Positions 26,292 through 35,337 of a DNA stretch of 64,000 nucleotides are shown in pieces. Below the pieces are notes generated by a model. It was not told the origin of the DNA and did no database searches. It saw only the letters and a list, made by a program, of their open reading frames with translations. A program made the position numbers and the translations under genes. Each line of letters starts with the position of its first letter. Position 1 is the first letter of the stretch. The stretch is from positions 124,001-188,000 of the forward strand of contig NZ_JAEHFW010000002.1 in the NCBI RefSeq assembly GCF_016522075.1, read 5' to 3'. This stretch comes from Mucilaginibacter segetis (GTDB lineage: Bacteria > Bacteroidota > Bacteroidia > Sphingobacteriales > Sphingobacteriaceae).

Positions 26292-29200
26292 TTAGAAACC
26301 CACGTTTACACCGAAGGAGTATGATTTCATTATCGGAATCGGATCATCCGCATAGTTGCTAAATCCGTTGCCAAGTGTTGATTTTTCCGGGTCTATACCC
26401 CGCCAGCTTGTAATAGTGAACAGGTTTTCTGCTGTTGCATAAATCCGTATGCGGTCAACACCAAGTTTTTTTAGCAATTTAGTGGGCACAGTATAACCCA
26501 GCTGTATGTTTTTAAACCTTAGGTAGTCCATACTTTCCAGCCAAAAATCCGACTCCGGACGGTTGTTAGCCGCATTAGCAGCTTCAAGCCGCGGATATAA
26601 AGCGTTCCGGTGCTCGAGGCTCCAGGTCTGATCAAGATATAATGTCTGGAAGTTATATCGTTGAGGTGCAATATTGGTACTTGTTTGGTTTTCAAGGAAA
26701 TAATCTTTTCTGCCGGTAGTTGCCTGTAGCAATACACTCATATCAAAGTTATTCCAGCTGGCAAATAAATTAGCGCCATAGTTACAGGTTGGTCGTTGCT
26801 CATTCGTAGTAGGCACAGCCTTTTTATCAAAACTTCCTATTTGTCCGTCGCCGTTTAAGTCTTTATATAAAAGATCGCCGGGTGCAATATTTGCATTACC
26901 CTGATATGGCGCGTCATAAATATCCTGCCATGTTTGCGCTATGCCACTTGATGTAAGGTAGTAGGCAAAAAACCAGGGCATTTCCAGAAAATTCTTACTT
27001 GGGTTGAGATGCTGGCTCCATTTTTCGAGCCTGTCAATATTGTAAGAGAAATTGAACGTGGCACCGTAATTAAATTTATTAATATTTGAACGCCAGGTAA
27101 GGTTTAATTCTAAACCATCATTCCTGAAGGTACCTATATTTACGTTTGGCGGCACATATCCGGTAAGCAGGGTTGACAATACCGACGGACGTATCAAATT
27201 TGTTGTTAACCGGTCATATACGTCTATCTCTGCCGTTAGCTTATTATTAAAGAAACCCAGATCCAATCCAACATTGGCCACCCTTGTGGATTCCCATGTA
27301 AAATCTTCATTTAACTGCTTGTTGGCACTCACACCTGACACCAGTGTGTTTCCATTAAGTACATACGGGGTGCTCACTAAGGTTTGCAGTTGATCGTACC
27401 GGTTTACGCCACGGTTGTTACCAAGCGATCCATATGAAACCCGCAATTTACCAGAGGACACTACATTTTTAAGCGGTTCAAAGAATTTCTCTTCAGAGAA
27501 TCGCCAACCTGCAGATACCGAAGGAAAATAACCCCATTGATGTCCCGGTGAAAATTTAGATGAACCATCAGCACGTATACTGGCTTCAAATAGATACTTA
27601 TCGTTAATTGTATAGTTCAATCTGCCTACGTAAGATCGCAAACCCTCGTCTGTTGAGTTACCGGAAAAGCCTACGTTTAACGGAGCCAGGGCCTGGTTGC
27701 CAAGTTCGGTTATGCTTTGATCCAACCTGCCGCCTGCCCCAACAGAAAAACCTCTGTCAAGCCAGTATTCTTCAGTTGCTACAGCAAGTAAACTTAACTG
27801 ATGCCCCTTGAAAATCTCTTTAGTATAATCGATACGCGCCTGTGCTAAAGTTTTATAACCCTGTCCTGAGGCATTGCTTAAATTGGTTGTAGATGGGAAT
27901 AAGTTAAATACCGTACCTCCTGTTTGGAAATTGTAAAGGTCAACCCCCAGGTCGGTATAGCTTTTTTGAAACTGATTATAATAGCGTAAAGAATAATCAA
28001 CGCGAGCTGTCAAACCTTTGATAGGTGACCATGCGCCATATATATCGCCATTAAACTCCTGGCGCTGTACTAAATTATGGCGCGCATTTATTTCTCCATA
28101 TAAGTTATCCGCATTTGATGCTTCGCCGTAAGCCATAGCGCCACCGTATTGATTGGTTTCGTAGTTGTATGGCAACAAACCTGATATAGCTACAGTAAGC
28201 GGAGCATTACCATTGGAGTAATCTAAAAAACCATCGGGGAGGCCGAATTTTTGATTGGTCCATTGCCCGTCTAACCGTGCGCCAACAGTGATACTTTTAT
28301 TGATATTATAATCAAAATTGGTTCGGAAATTATAACGCTTGGCATCATTGTTAATTAGGTAGCCGTTTTCGTCATATATACCTACCGAAACAAAATAATT
28401 ACCATTATCATTTGCACCGGCAGCAGATATATTGTGCTGTGCTAATTTGCCGTTATGTGTTACATAATCCAACTGATTAACTTCCGGAAATCTGATGGGG
28501 TCAACCATGCCTTGTGCCAACCACTCGTCGATGGTTCCGTCGTAAAAATTGGGTTGGGTTCTGCCATTCCTTGAAGCGCGTTGTTCTAAGGTAAGCGCCA
28601 TCGGATAGTCAGTTAAAAAATTATAAAAATTGGTGGGCTTATCAGTGGCAAATGTTGCGGTATAGCTGATCTTAGGTTTTTTTAACCCCTTGCCTGATTT
28701 AGTGGTGATGAGTATAACCCCTGTAGCAGCCCTTGATCCGTAAACCGCAGCGGCGGCGGCATCTTTTAATACAGAGATGTTTTCAACATCATTAATATTT
28801 ATTCTGTTGATATCAACATCCGGAATACCATCTACTACGATCAGCGGATCGGTATTACTGGTAGGCGAGCTAAGGCCACGTACCAATAACTTGGCCTGGC
28901 TTGAACCGGCTAAAGAGGTACTTTGCTGTACAGATAATCCCGGAACCATCCCGGATAAAGCCGTAGATAAGTTGGTTACTGAACGGTCAGATACTTTCTC
29001 ATCAATAGTTACAGATGATACGGAACCTGTTAAGTTTACCTTCTTACGTGTACCATAACCAACAACTACAACCTCATCTAACGCGCTGCTGTTTGCGGCA
29101 AGCGTTACATTTATTTGAGTTCGGTCTTCCACCGTAATTTCCCGGGCAACATAGCCCACAAAACTAAAAACAAGCACTGAATTAACATTCGGTACAGCTA

Positions 29201-29423
29201 TTTGGTATTTTCCATTGGCATCTGTTGCCGTTCCGTTTGTTGTGCCCTTTACCCGCACATTAACACCGGGTAAAATGGTTTTACCGTCGGTATCATAAAC
29301 TGTTCCGCTTACTACTGTATCTGCCACAATATGGTTAGCAAGCGGGGTATTTGCTAACAAACTATCGGGGTTAACCCAAATTTGTGACATGAGTAACAGA
29401 AAGAATAATAAAAGTTTTCTCAT
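26292..29423 (-). CDS. SusC/RagA-family TonB-dependent outer-membrane transporter of PUL 1
   Basis: This is the active import channel for oligosaccharides, paired with the next SusD. Residues 1-25 are a signal peptide, a carboxypeptidase-regulatory-like domain spans about 37-112, the plug about 115-230 (GYGTRKKVNLTGSVSSV, PLIVVDGIP), and the beta-barrel runs to the C-terminal SFGVNVGF. There is no STN domain, so it is not built to signal to an anti-sigma factor. That agrees with control by operator D. The length of 1043 aa is typical. Confidence 0.96.
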   Translation of the reverse strand: MRKLLLFFLLLMSQIWVNPDSLLANTPLANHIVADTVVSGTVYDTDGKTILPGVNVRVKGTTNGTATDANGKYQIAVPNVNSVLVFSFVGYVAREITVEDRTQINVTLAANSSALDEVVVVGYGTRKKVNLTGSVSSVTIDEKVSDRSVTNLSTALSGMVPGLSVQQSTSLAGSSQAKLLVRGLSSPTSNTDPLIVVDGIPDVDINRININDVENISVLKDAAAAAVYGSRAATGVILITTKSGKGLKKPKISYTATFATDKPTNFYNFLTDYPMALTLEQRASRNGRTQPNFYDGTIDEWLAQGMVDPIRFPEVNQLDYVTHNGKLAQHNISAAGANDNGNYFVSVGIYDENGYLINNDAKRYNFRTNFDYNINKSITVGARLDGQWTNQKFGLPDGFLDYSNGNAPLTVAISGLLPYNYETNQYGGAMAYGEASNADNLYGEINARHNLVQRQEFNGDIYGAWSPIKGLTARVDYSLRYYNQFQKSYTDLGVDLYNFQTGGTVFNLFPSTTNLSNASGQGYKTLAQARIDYTKEIFKGHQLSLLAVATEEYWLDRGFSVGAGGRLDQSITELGNQALAPLNVGFSGNSTDEGLRSYVGRLNYTINDKYLFEASIRADGSSKFSPGHQWGYFPSVSAGWRFSEEKFFEPLKNVVSSGKLRVSYGSLGNNRGVNRYDQLQTLVSTPYVLNGNTLVSGVSANKQLNEDFTWESTRVANVGLDLGFFNNKLTAEIDVYDRLTTNLIRPSVLSTLLTGYVPPNVNIGTFRNDGLELNLTWRSNINKFNYGATFNFSYNIDRLEKWSQHLNPSKNFLEMPWFFAYYLTSSGIAQTWQDIYDAPYQGNANIAPGDLLYKDLNGDGQIGSFDKKAVPTTNEQRPTCNYGANLFASWNNFDMSVLLQATTGRKDYFLENQTSTNIAPQRYNFQTLYLDQTWSLEHRNALYPRLEAANAANNRPESDFWLESMDYLRFKNIQLGYTVPTKLLKKLGVDRIRIYATAENLFTITSWRGIDPEKSTLGNGFSNYADDPIPIMKSYSFGVNVGF

Positions 29424-29479
29424 ATTGAATTGGTTTGATTATAAATTGGTTAGCATTAATATTTGCGCTAAGGTTACAC

Positions 29480-29487
29480 CAAAGTTA
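29480..29487 (-). promoter_or_regulatory. Predicted -7 box for the PUL 1 susC operon
   Basis: On the minus strand TAACTTTG is an exact match to TAnnTTTG. It begins 22 bp from the near half-site of operator D, the same distance as before GH31. Transcription would begin near 29473, giving a leader of about 50 nt. Confidence 0.65.
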
Positions 29488-29506
29488 TGGCCTTACCGTT
29501 ACGGCT

Positions 29507-29541
29507 AAATGGAAGATTTAATGAATAGGATGGATTATATT
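29507..29541 (-). promoter_or_regulatory. Operator copy D of the PUL 1 direct-repeat motif (before susC)
   Basis: On the minus strand two TCCAT half-sites (29530-29534 and 29509-29513) are exactly 21 bp apart and point towards susC. The near half-site falls where a -33 element would be, as expected for a class II AraC-type activator. Confidence 0.75.
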
Positions 29542-29645
29542 ATGATTTTTGAGGAAAATAATGTGTTATTATATGCCCATAACACAGCCCTTCCATTGTA
29601 TTAACAATAGCTTAATATTATGGCTTTTATGAATTTAAGGACCGG

Positions 29646-31817
29646 TTAGTTGATATGTTCCCAGGATGTGATGCGATAGATTTTTTGTTTAAATTTACCG
29701 TCACGCACAACGTTACCTTTATTTTTTATCCAACCAAGGGTTAACCAATTAAACTGATTGTTTTGGTAATTAAACGTGTAAGTATTATCCTCAAAGAGAT
29801 GCGTTGTTTTACCCCTGACATCACCATATGTTTTACAGGTAATATCAAATGTAGTTTTAGGAGTAATGTATTCAACCGGTTTTGCCAATGGAAGTATAGT
29901 GCCGCTCTTAACAAACATGGGCACTTCATCGAGGCTCATAGTTATGGTGTATTTTTTTCCGCCTTCATACTTCTTGTTCGTATTAAAATCATACCACGTG
30001 CCCGCCGGAAAATAAATTTCGCGGGTAGATACTCCATCAATAAATGGTGCGCACATTATGCTTTCGCCCATCATATACTGGTCATCTAACTTCCATACAT
30101 TGGCATCGTCGGGGTAATCCATTACAAGTGCCCTGAAGGGCGGAACGCCTTTAAAATGATAATCTGCAAATGCGCTATACAGATAAGGCATTAATCTATA
30201 ACGCGTCTCTATCAGCTTTTTAACCTTCAATTCCAGTTCCTTACGATTTGGAAGCAGCTCATCATTGTTGTTTTTGTCACGGTTAAACTGATACCAGGGC
30301 AGGTTTTTAAGAAACCAGCAATCAACATTCATATGTGCCGACATCATTGCCGTCTGCAATCGGCGCAACAGATCACTCTCCGATCTGATATCGCGTACCT
30401 CGGGCGACCAATTCACACCTGAAAAGCCGGAGTTAACAATCATCCGCACAAAATCAGCATGACTATACATATCGGTATATAAAACAGCGCTGTACGGAGC
30501 GGCGAATAAATAGGATGCCCTCACCTCAAGTACAGTACGCTTGTTTTCCTTTTTATACTCATCTAAAATAGTTTTCTGATATAAAAAGCCAAATATTTGC
30601 CGCATTTGTTCGCCATCTAAGCCCGACGGGAATTGCGCAATATCAGGGTAACTCCATTCGCCGGCGGCCTCATCATAATATGCACCGTCACATTCATCAA
30701 GTTTAAAAGCTGAGATCCCTTTTTTTATGAAGTTATTATCATGATAATCCCCGAATATTTTACGGGCCCGGGGCAATGTAAAATCCGGCACGGCCCCTTT
30801 CCACACTGCATAGTTGCCTGATAATGGTGCTATACTATCAAATATCGGCGAAGTTGGATGCACGTAGGCATGTTCCCATAAATTAAGTTTATAGTGCCTG
30901 TCGGTCATAATGTTTATTAAACTATCGGGCGCGGGGTATTTTGTTTTATTCCAGGTATAAGAGCAGGAATAAGCCGCTGATTGCCAGCCTGGTTCCAAAC
31001 CGAACATGTCGCACGGAATATGATTGTCTCTGAAATATTTAGAAAAACTGATAACCTCCGGTTCAGTAAAAGTGTTTTTTGCCCGGTATTTAAATCCCAA
31101 ACCCCACAATGGCGGTATTGCGCCACCGCCTGAGTACAAGTTGTACCGCTCCATTACATTCTTCATAGTAGGGCCTTCAAATACCAGTATTTCCATTCCC
31201 TCAGATCCCTTTACCTGAATCTCCACCTTGTTGGATGTTTTATATTGCTTATTATATAGCGCTGCCGGAGATGAGCCTGGCTCTGCCGTTTTAGCTATAT
31301 TTTCTTTTATACCTATACTTTCTGCAAGTTTATGCTGTGAGCCCACATAAAAATTTACATATCGTGAGGTATTTACCAAAATACCATAACCCTTTGATGA
31401 TATGTAAAATGGCATGGGCGCATGGCTAAATCCAATATCACCAACCACCTTGCTATTTGTACGTATCTCGCGGCGCATACCGCGTTGTTCAAATGTATTT
31501 ACCTGTAGTCCGAAGCCATATATGCGCTCTTTAGGGTCAAGGTTTAATTCTGCAGTCGCCCCACCGGCAAGAGAAGCAAATTTTATAACCTTTAACATTT
31601 CAGGCACACCGTCACCTTCCCCCATTTTCTTCATTTCATCCAGCAGCGCGGCATCTTTAAAATCTCCCGGCTTAACACTTTCGGGTTTACCATAAACTAT
31701 TTTCCACACACCGGGCGCAACTTTTGTAATATGTTGGGCATTAGCATTCGCAACGGTAAAAAAAAGTAATACAATGGAAGTAAATGTTATAGTGGATAGC
31801 TGTTTAAATAAAGTCAT
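29646..31817 (-). CDS. GH31 family alpha-glycosidase (alpha-glucosidase/xylosidase type)
   Basis: This is a secreted retaining enzyme on alpha-glucosides or alpha-xylosides. The ATG at 31817 starts a good signal peptide (ending NANAQ). The frame extends to 31865, but the predicted promoter (-7 box 31847-31854) lies downstream of that codon, so 31817 must be the start if the promoter is correct. An N-terminal beta-sandwich (about 40-230) leads into the barrel, with the nucleophile Asp in AFKLDECDGAYY and a likely acid/base region around SGVNWSPEVRD. Compared with common GH31 sequences the barrel motifs are divergent, so the specificity is uncertain. It has its own promoter and operator E. Confidence 0.85.
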   Translation of the reverse strand: MTLFKQLSTITFTSIVLLFFTVANANAQHITKVAPGVWKIVYGKPESVKPGDFKDAALLDEMKKMGEGDGVPEMLKVIKFASLAGGATAELNLDPKERIYGFGLQVNTFEQRGMRREIRTNSKVVGDIGFSHAPMPFYISSKGYGILVNTSRYVNFYVGSQHKLAESIGIKENIAKTAEPGSSPAALYNKQYKTSNKVEIQVKGSEGMEILVFEGPTMKNVMERYNLYSGGGAIPPLWGLGFKYRAKNTFTEPEVISFSKYFRDNHIPCDMFGLEPGWQSAAYSCSYTWNKTKYPAPDSLINIMTDRHYKLNLWEHAYVHPTSPIFDSIAPLSGNYAVWKGAVPDFTLPRARKIFGDYHDNNFIKKGISAFKLDECDGAYYDEAAGEWSYPDIAQFPSGLDGEQMRQIFGFLYQKTILDEYKKENKRTVLEVRASYLFAAPYSAVLYTDMYSHADFVRMIVNSGFSGVNWSPEVRDIRSESDLLRRLQTAMMSAHMNVDCWFLKNLPWYQFNRDKNNNDELLPNRKELELKVKKLIETRYRLMPYLYSAFADYHFKGVPPFRALVMDYPDDANVWKLDDQYMMGESIMCAPFIDGVSTREIYFPAGTWYDFNTNKKYEGGKKYTITMSLDEVPMFVKSGTILPLAKPVEYITPKTTFDITCKTYGDVRGKTTHLFEDNTYTFNYQNNQFNWLTLGWIKNKGNVVRDGKFKQKIYRITSWEHIN

Positions 31818-31846
31818 TACAATTGGTTTAAGGGGTACGGGTATTT

Positions 31847-31854
31847 CAAATATA
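31847..31854 (-). promoter_or_regulatory. Predicted -7 box for the GH31 gene
   Basis: TATATTTG on the minus strand is an exact TAnnTTTG match and begins 22 bp from the near half-site of operator E. It places the transcript start near 31840, which rules out the ATG at 31865. Confidence 0.62.
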
Positions 31855-31875
31855 TTTATAACCATCTAAAAACTG

Positions 31876-31907
31876 ATGGAAGATTAAACTTTAGTGATGG
31901 ACTATTT
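31876..31907 (-). promoter_or_regulatory. Operator copy E of the PUL 1 direct-repeat motif (before GH31)
   Basis: Two TCCAT half-sites on the minus strand (31897-31901 and 31876-31880) are 21 bp apart. The inner part ATCTTCCAT is shared with operator D. Orientation and spacing to the -7 box match operator D exactly. Confidence 0.74.
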
Positions 31908-31939
31908 TGCTATTTGGCAAATTGAAAACACAAAGAAGG

Positions 31940-34900
31940 TTACCTTAACTTAAAATTTTGACGTATCATGTTTAAATGTGCCCTCGCTCCCTGGTGCACT
32001 TTATCCATATCAAGAACTTTTTCTAAAAATCTGGTTGCCAATTCCGATTCGCTCAACCCGAAATACCCAAGCGCCTTTATAAAGTAACAGTGTATTTTAT
32101 TACGAAGATTAAGATCATCATCAAACACCAGCATGTTAGGTAATGACACTGCGAAGTAATCTATCTTTATATCATCGTTCATGTGCTGATCGCCATAGGT
32201 TATCAGATTCCTGAACAATTGATTTGCTATTTCATCCTCCCCTAATTTTATCCGGGCCAGCCCCTGGTAAAGTATCTTATCGGGTTGCTGATCATTATAA
32301 AACATTGCTGCTGACGGTTCCTGAGCACCTTCAGTTGCTTTGATAAAATATTCTTTTGCTTTTTTTAAATCTCCAAGCGCTTCATGTGCGCATCCGAGCC
32401 AATAAAATATATCATTTTCCTGAGCGCCAAAAAGCTTTCCCTCGCCTAAATTATACGGATACTTTTGCGCTCTTGTTAAAAGTGGTATTGCGTCTTCATA
32501 ATTATTATTGCAAATGGCTTCCTGAGCCAGATTTACTAAGCTGTAAACATACTGCCCGGAGGCCTTTCCCTCGCCCCCTTCCCAGGGATGAAATTTTCGC
32601 TGACCAATCATTTGCAATGCTTTTTTATTTTCCCCAATGAAATTAAGAAGACTTATATACTCTAAATAAACATCGTCGCGGGTTAAAACAGTTTGCATGT
32701 TGTTTTCTAAAAATGCTAAACGCTCCTGCGGGGATCTATTGATCCTTTTGTATAACTGATCGAGCTCCATTAATATCCGCGAATCCGATTTGTCTAACTC
32801 AAAAGCCTTTTCAAAATATTTTTGCGCTTTTTCCTGATCATTGCGTTGATTAAAAAAGGCTATACCCAAATTCCTGAATACGGTAGGAAAATTATTATTT
32901 AACTGAGCAGATAGCTTCCAGTAATTAATCGCGTCGTTATATTGGCGCTTATCATAAAATAAATTGCCTAAGTAATATGGGGCTTTGCTGTCAGCAGCAT
33001 TTAATTTAATAGCTGATTGCAAAATATTTATTTCTTCGAGACGATTGGGAAAACAAAGATAAGGATCAGCTGCGTTGGCCTTTTCTAAATAAATCAATGC
33101 CTCATTCTGATTGTTGATCTGGTTATAAAGCCATCCAAAATAATAATAGATTAAAGGGCTTTGACCACGTTCTTTTAAGGCATATTTTAAAAAGTTTATG
33201 GCCTCAGCATAAAGGCCGGCATTTGCATAATCAAGCGCATAAGCCATATAATTTTTTTCGTTGCTTCTTGATAGCTTTATTAAATTATCAATTGCATGCT
33301 TAGCCTGAGGTTTTTTGTTCAATAAATCAAAACTTAATGCCTGCTCATATAATGCCCCTAAATTAAACCCATCGTGTTTTAATGCTTCTTCGCAAACTGT
33401 ACCGGCATGTGCAAACATACCCAGATGGCGGCATGCTGCTGCTTTTATAACATATGCTTTACTGTTGCTGGTATTAACACTTATGGACAGGCCAATGTGC
33501 TGCAAAGCAAGTTCAAAATTGCCCCTTTTCATATCTATTTGAGCAAGGCAAAAAAAGCCACTATGTCGCCAGGCACTGCTCCATGTGGCTTTATAAAAGC
33601 TTTTGTAAGCCTCGTCATCGTTACCTGATAGCTTTAAGGCTAATCCAAGATTATAATAGGGTTCACCATCATACGGATTAGGGTTACGTTTTGTAGCGGT
33701 TGCTATTGCGTTACTGAAGTATGATATACTTCTGTGGAACTGCCCCCTTCTTAAATACCAAAGACCCAGGGCATTGTTACACCTGATATCACCAGGATCA
33801 TTCTCTAACGCTTTTTCATAATAAGGAACGGGATTATATGTTGCATGCCGGTACTGCTCCAGATGCTGTCCTGTAAGAAACAATTGTTCATTGTTTTTTA
33901 TTTCATCAGGCTGAAGAGCAGGTTGGGCAGGTTGCGGAATTTCATTTTTTTTGTTTTCAGCAGGATTATATGTTATCAACGTTTTCCCGGATGCGTCTTT
34001 TACTGAAAATAACAGGTCATCTTCTTTTATGCGCGCGTTTATTGGTATAGTTCTTATATAAACCTTGCCGGGCCTGATGTTAACACGATCTGTAAAAAGG
34101 CATTGTTTGCCGAACATTAGGTTAATACTAACATCAGTATTTACAGATGTAACATATACCTTTAATGTAACCTTATCACCCGCCTTTTCCATAGCAACTA
34201 AAATATCCTTAGTGGCATTTTTTACAAGTCCCAGTTTTTGGTAAGGCAAAAAATATTGTGTAAATGATTTCTCCTCGTTTGGCATTAACCAGGTAAAATC
34301 GGGCTGATTATCAGTGAACATGCCAGTCATTAGTTCTATATATGGCCCGTCCTCGTCAGTTAAATTTCTGTCCCAGGCTCGCCCGAAATCACTATGTCCC
34401 CAGGTCCATTGCTTTTTACCGGGTGAAAAATGGTGATTTGCAACATGTAACAGTCCTCCCTCGCTATCATGTTCATATCCTCCCACAAAGTCATATTCGG
34501 AGTTTATTGCCATATATGACGTAGGTACAGGTATATTTTTATACCACGAAATATCTGTACCCGGAGCGTAATCAACCTTATAATAAGTACCGGTTGCTAT
34601 TGGAAAAGTTGATACATCGCGTTTGCCATGATCAAAAACAGCATTTACATCAGGCGGAAAAACAGATTGATAATAGTCGTTCACCTTAACGGCCGGATTA
34701 GCCCACCATAGAAATGTTTGAGGCAGCGGCGATGTATTAAGTAATTTTGCCTTTATCTCTAAATACGCTTTACCCGGGTACAGAGTAAACCCTGCCATCC
34801 CCTTGGTATGGAACATCTGCTCAATCTCGTTTACCCAAACCGTTTTGCTTCCGTCGGCATTCTCTTCAATTTTATAATCAATGGCTTCAAAAGTACTTGG

Positions 34901-35278
34901 CCTGTGATGCTGAGGCCAGTTAAATTCTATTCCTCCGGATATCCAGGGGCCGGTTAAACCTACCAATGCCGGCTTTATCACATGGTTATAGTATATAAAA
35001 TGACGGCCTTTTATTTTGTCATAAGCCATTTGTATCCTGCCACCAAGTTCGGGCAGGATCATCACCTTAATGTATTCATTCTCTAAAAAAAGACCTGTAT
35101 ATGCTTTGTCTTCCTTTTCGTCATATATTTTTTCGATAACAGGGTTAGGGTATACTACGCCGCTACTCCCCTGATAAACACGCTTTTCGAAAAACATAGG
35201 ATTTTTATCTGGCTTTCCAATACCATATGTGGGTATAATTACTTTTTCCTCCCAGGCATTTACATAAGATTCATTCAT
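31940..35278 (-). CDS. DUF5107 domain protein with long TPR array
   Basis: This 1112-aa protein has no signal peptide and is probably cytoplasmic. Residues about 1-345 form a galactose-mutarotase-like DUF5107 domain (LPELGGRIQMAYDK, GGIEFNWPQHHRPS, FLWWANPAVKVNDYYQ). After a short linker with an immunoglobulin-like stretch (about 350-440), at least a dozen tetratricopeptide-like repeats fill about 465-1100. The family is common in Bacteroidota PULs and might act on oligosaccharides; the chemistry is not known to me. It follows the MFS gene after 59 bp with no promoter that I can see between them, so the two are likely co-transcribed from the region of operator F. Confidence 0.82.
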   Translation of the reverse strand: MNESYVNAWEEKVIIPTYGIGKPDKNPMFFEKRVYQGSSGVVYPNPVIEKIYDEKEDKAYTGLFLENEYIKVMILPELGGRIQMAYDKIKGRHFIYYNHVIKPALVGLTGPWISGGIEFNWPQHHRPSTFEAIDYKIEENADGSKTVWVNEIEQMFHTKGMAGFTLYPGKAYLEIKAKLLNTSPLPQTFLWWANPAVKVNDYYQSVFPPDVNAVFDHGKRDVSTFPIATGTYYKVDYAPGTDISWYKNIPVPTSYMAINSEYDFVGGYEHDSEGGLLHVANHHFSPGKKQWTWGHSDFGRAWDRNLTDEDGPYIELMTGMFTDNQPDFTWLMPNEEKSFTQYFLPYQKLGLVKNATKDILVAMEKAGDKVTLKVYVTSVNTDVSINLMFGKQCLFTDRVNIRPGKVYIRTIPINARIKEDDLLFSVKDASGKTLITYNPAENKKNEIPQPAQPALQPDEIKNNEQLFLTGQHLEQYRHATYNPVPYYEKALENDPGDIRCNNALGLWYLRRGQFHRSISYFSNAIATATKRNPNPYDGEPYYNLGLALKLSGNDDEAYKSFYKATWSSAWRHSGFFCLAQIDMKRGNFELALQHIGLSISVNTSNSKAYVIKAAACRHLGMFAHAGTVCEEALKHDGFNLGALYEQALSFDLLNKKPQAKHAIDNLIKLSRSNEKNYMAYALDYANAGLYAEAINFLKYALKERGQSPLIYYYFGWLYNQINNQNEALIYLEKANAADPYLCFPNRLEEINILQSAIKLNAADSKAPYYLGNLFYDKRQYNDAINYWKLSAQLNNNFPTVFRNLGIAFFNQRNDQEKAQKYFEKAFELDKSDSRILMELDQLYKRINRSPQERLAFLENNMQTVLTRDDVYLEYISLLNFIGENKKALQMIGQRKFHPWEGGEGKASGQYVYSLVNLAQEAICNNNYEDAIPLLTRAQKYPYNLGEGKLFGAQENDIFYWLGCAHEALGDLKKAKEYFIKATEGAQEPSAAMFYNDQQPDKILYQGLARIKLGEDEIANQLFRNLITYGDQHMNDDIKIDYFAVSLPNMLVFDDDLNLRNKIHCYFIKALGYFGLSESELATRFLEKVLDMDKVHQGARAHLNMIRQNFKLR

Positions 35279-35337
35279 TCTAAGAATATTTTCTCTTTGA
35301 ATTATTAGTGGTTTATTCGTATAGATTACCGTAAATA

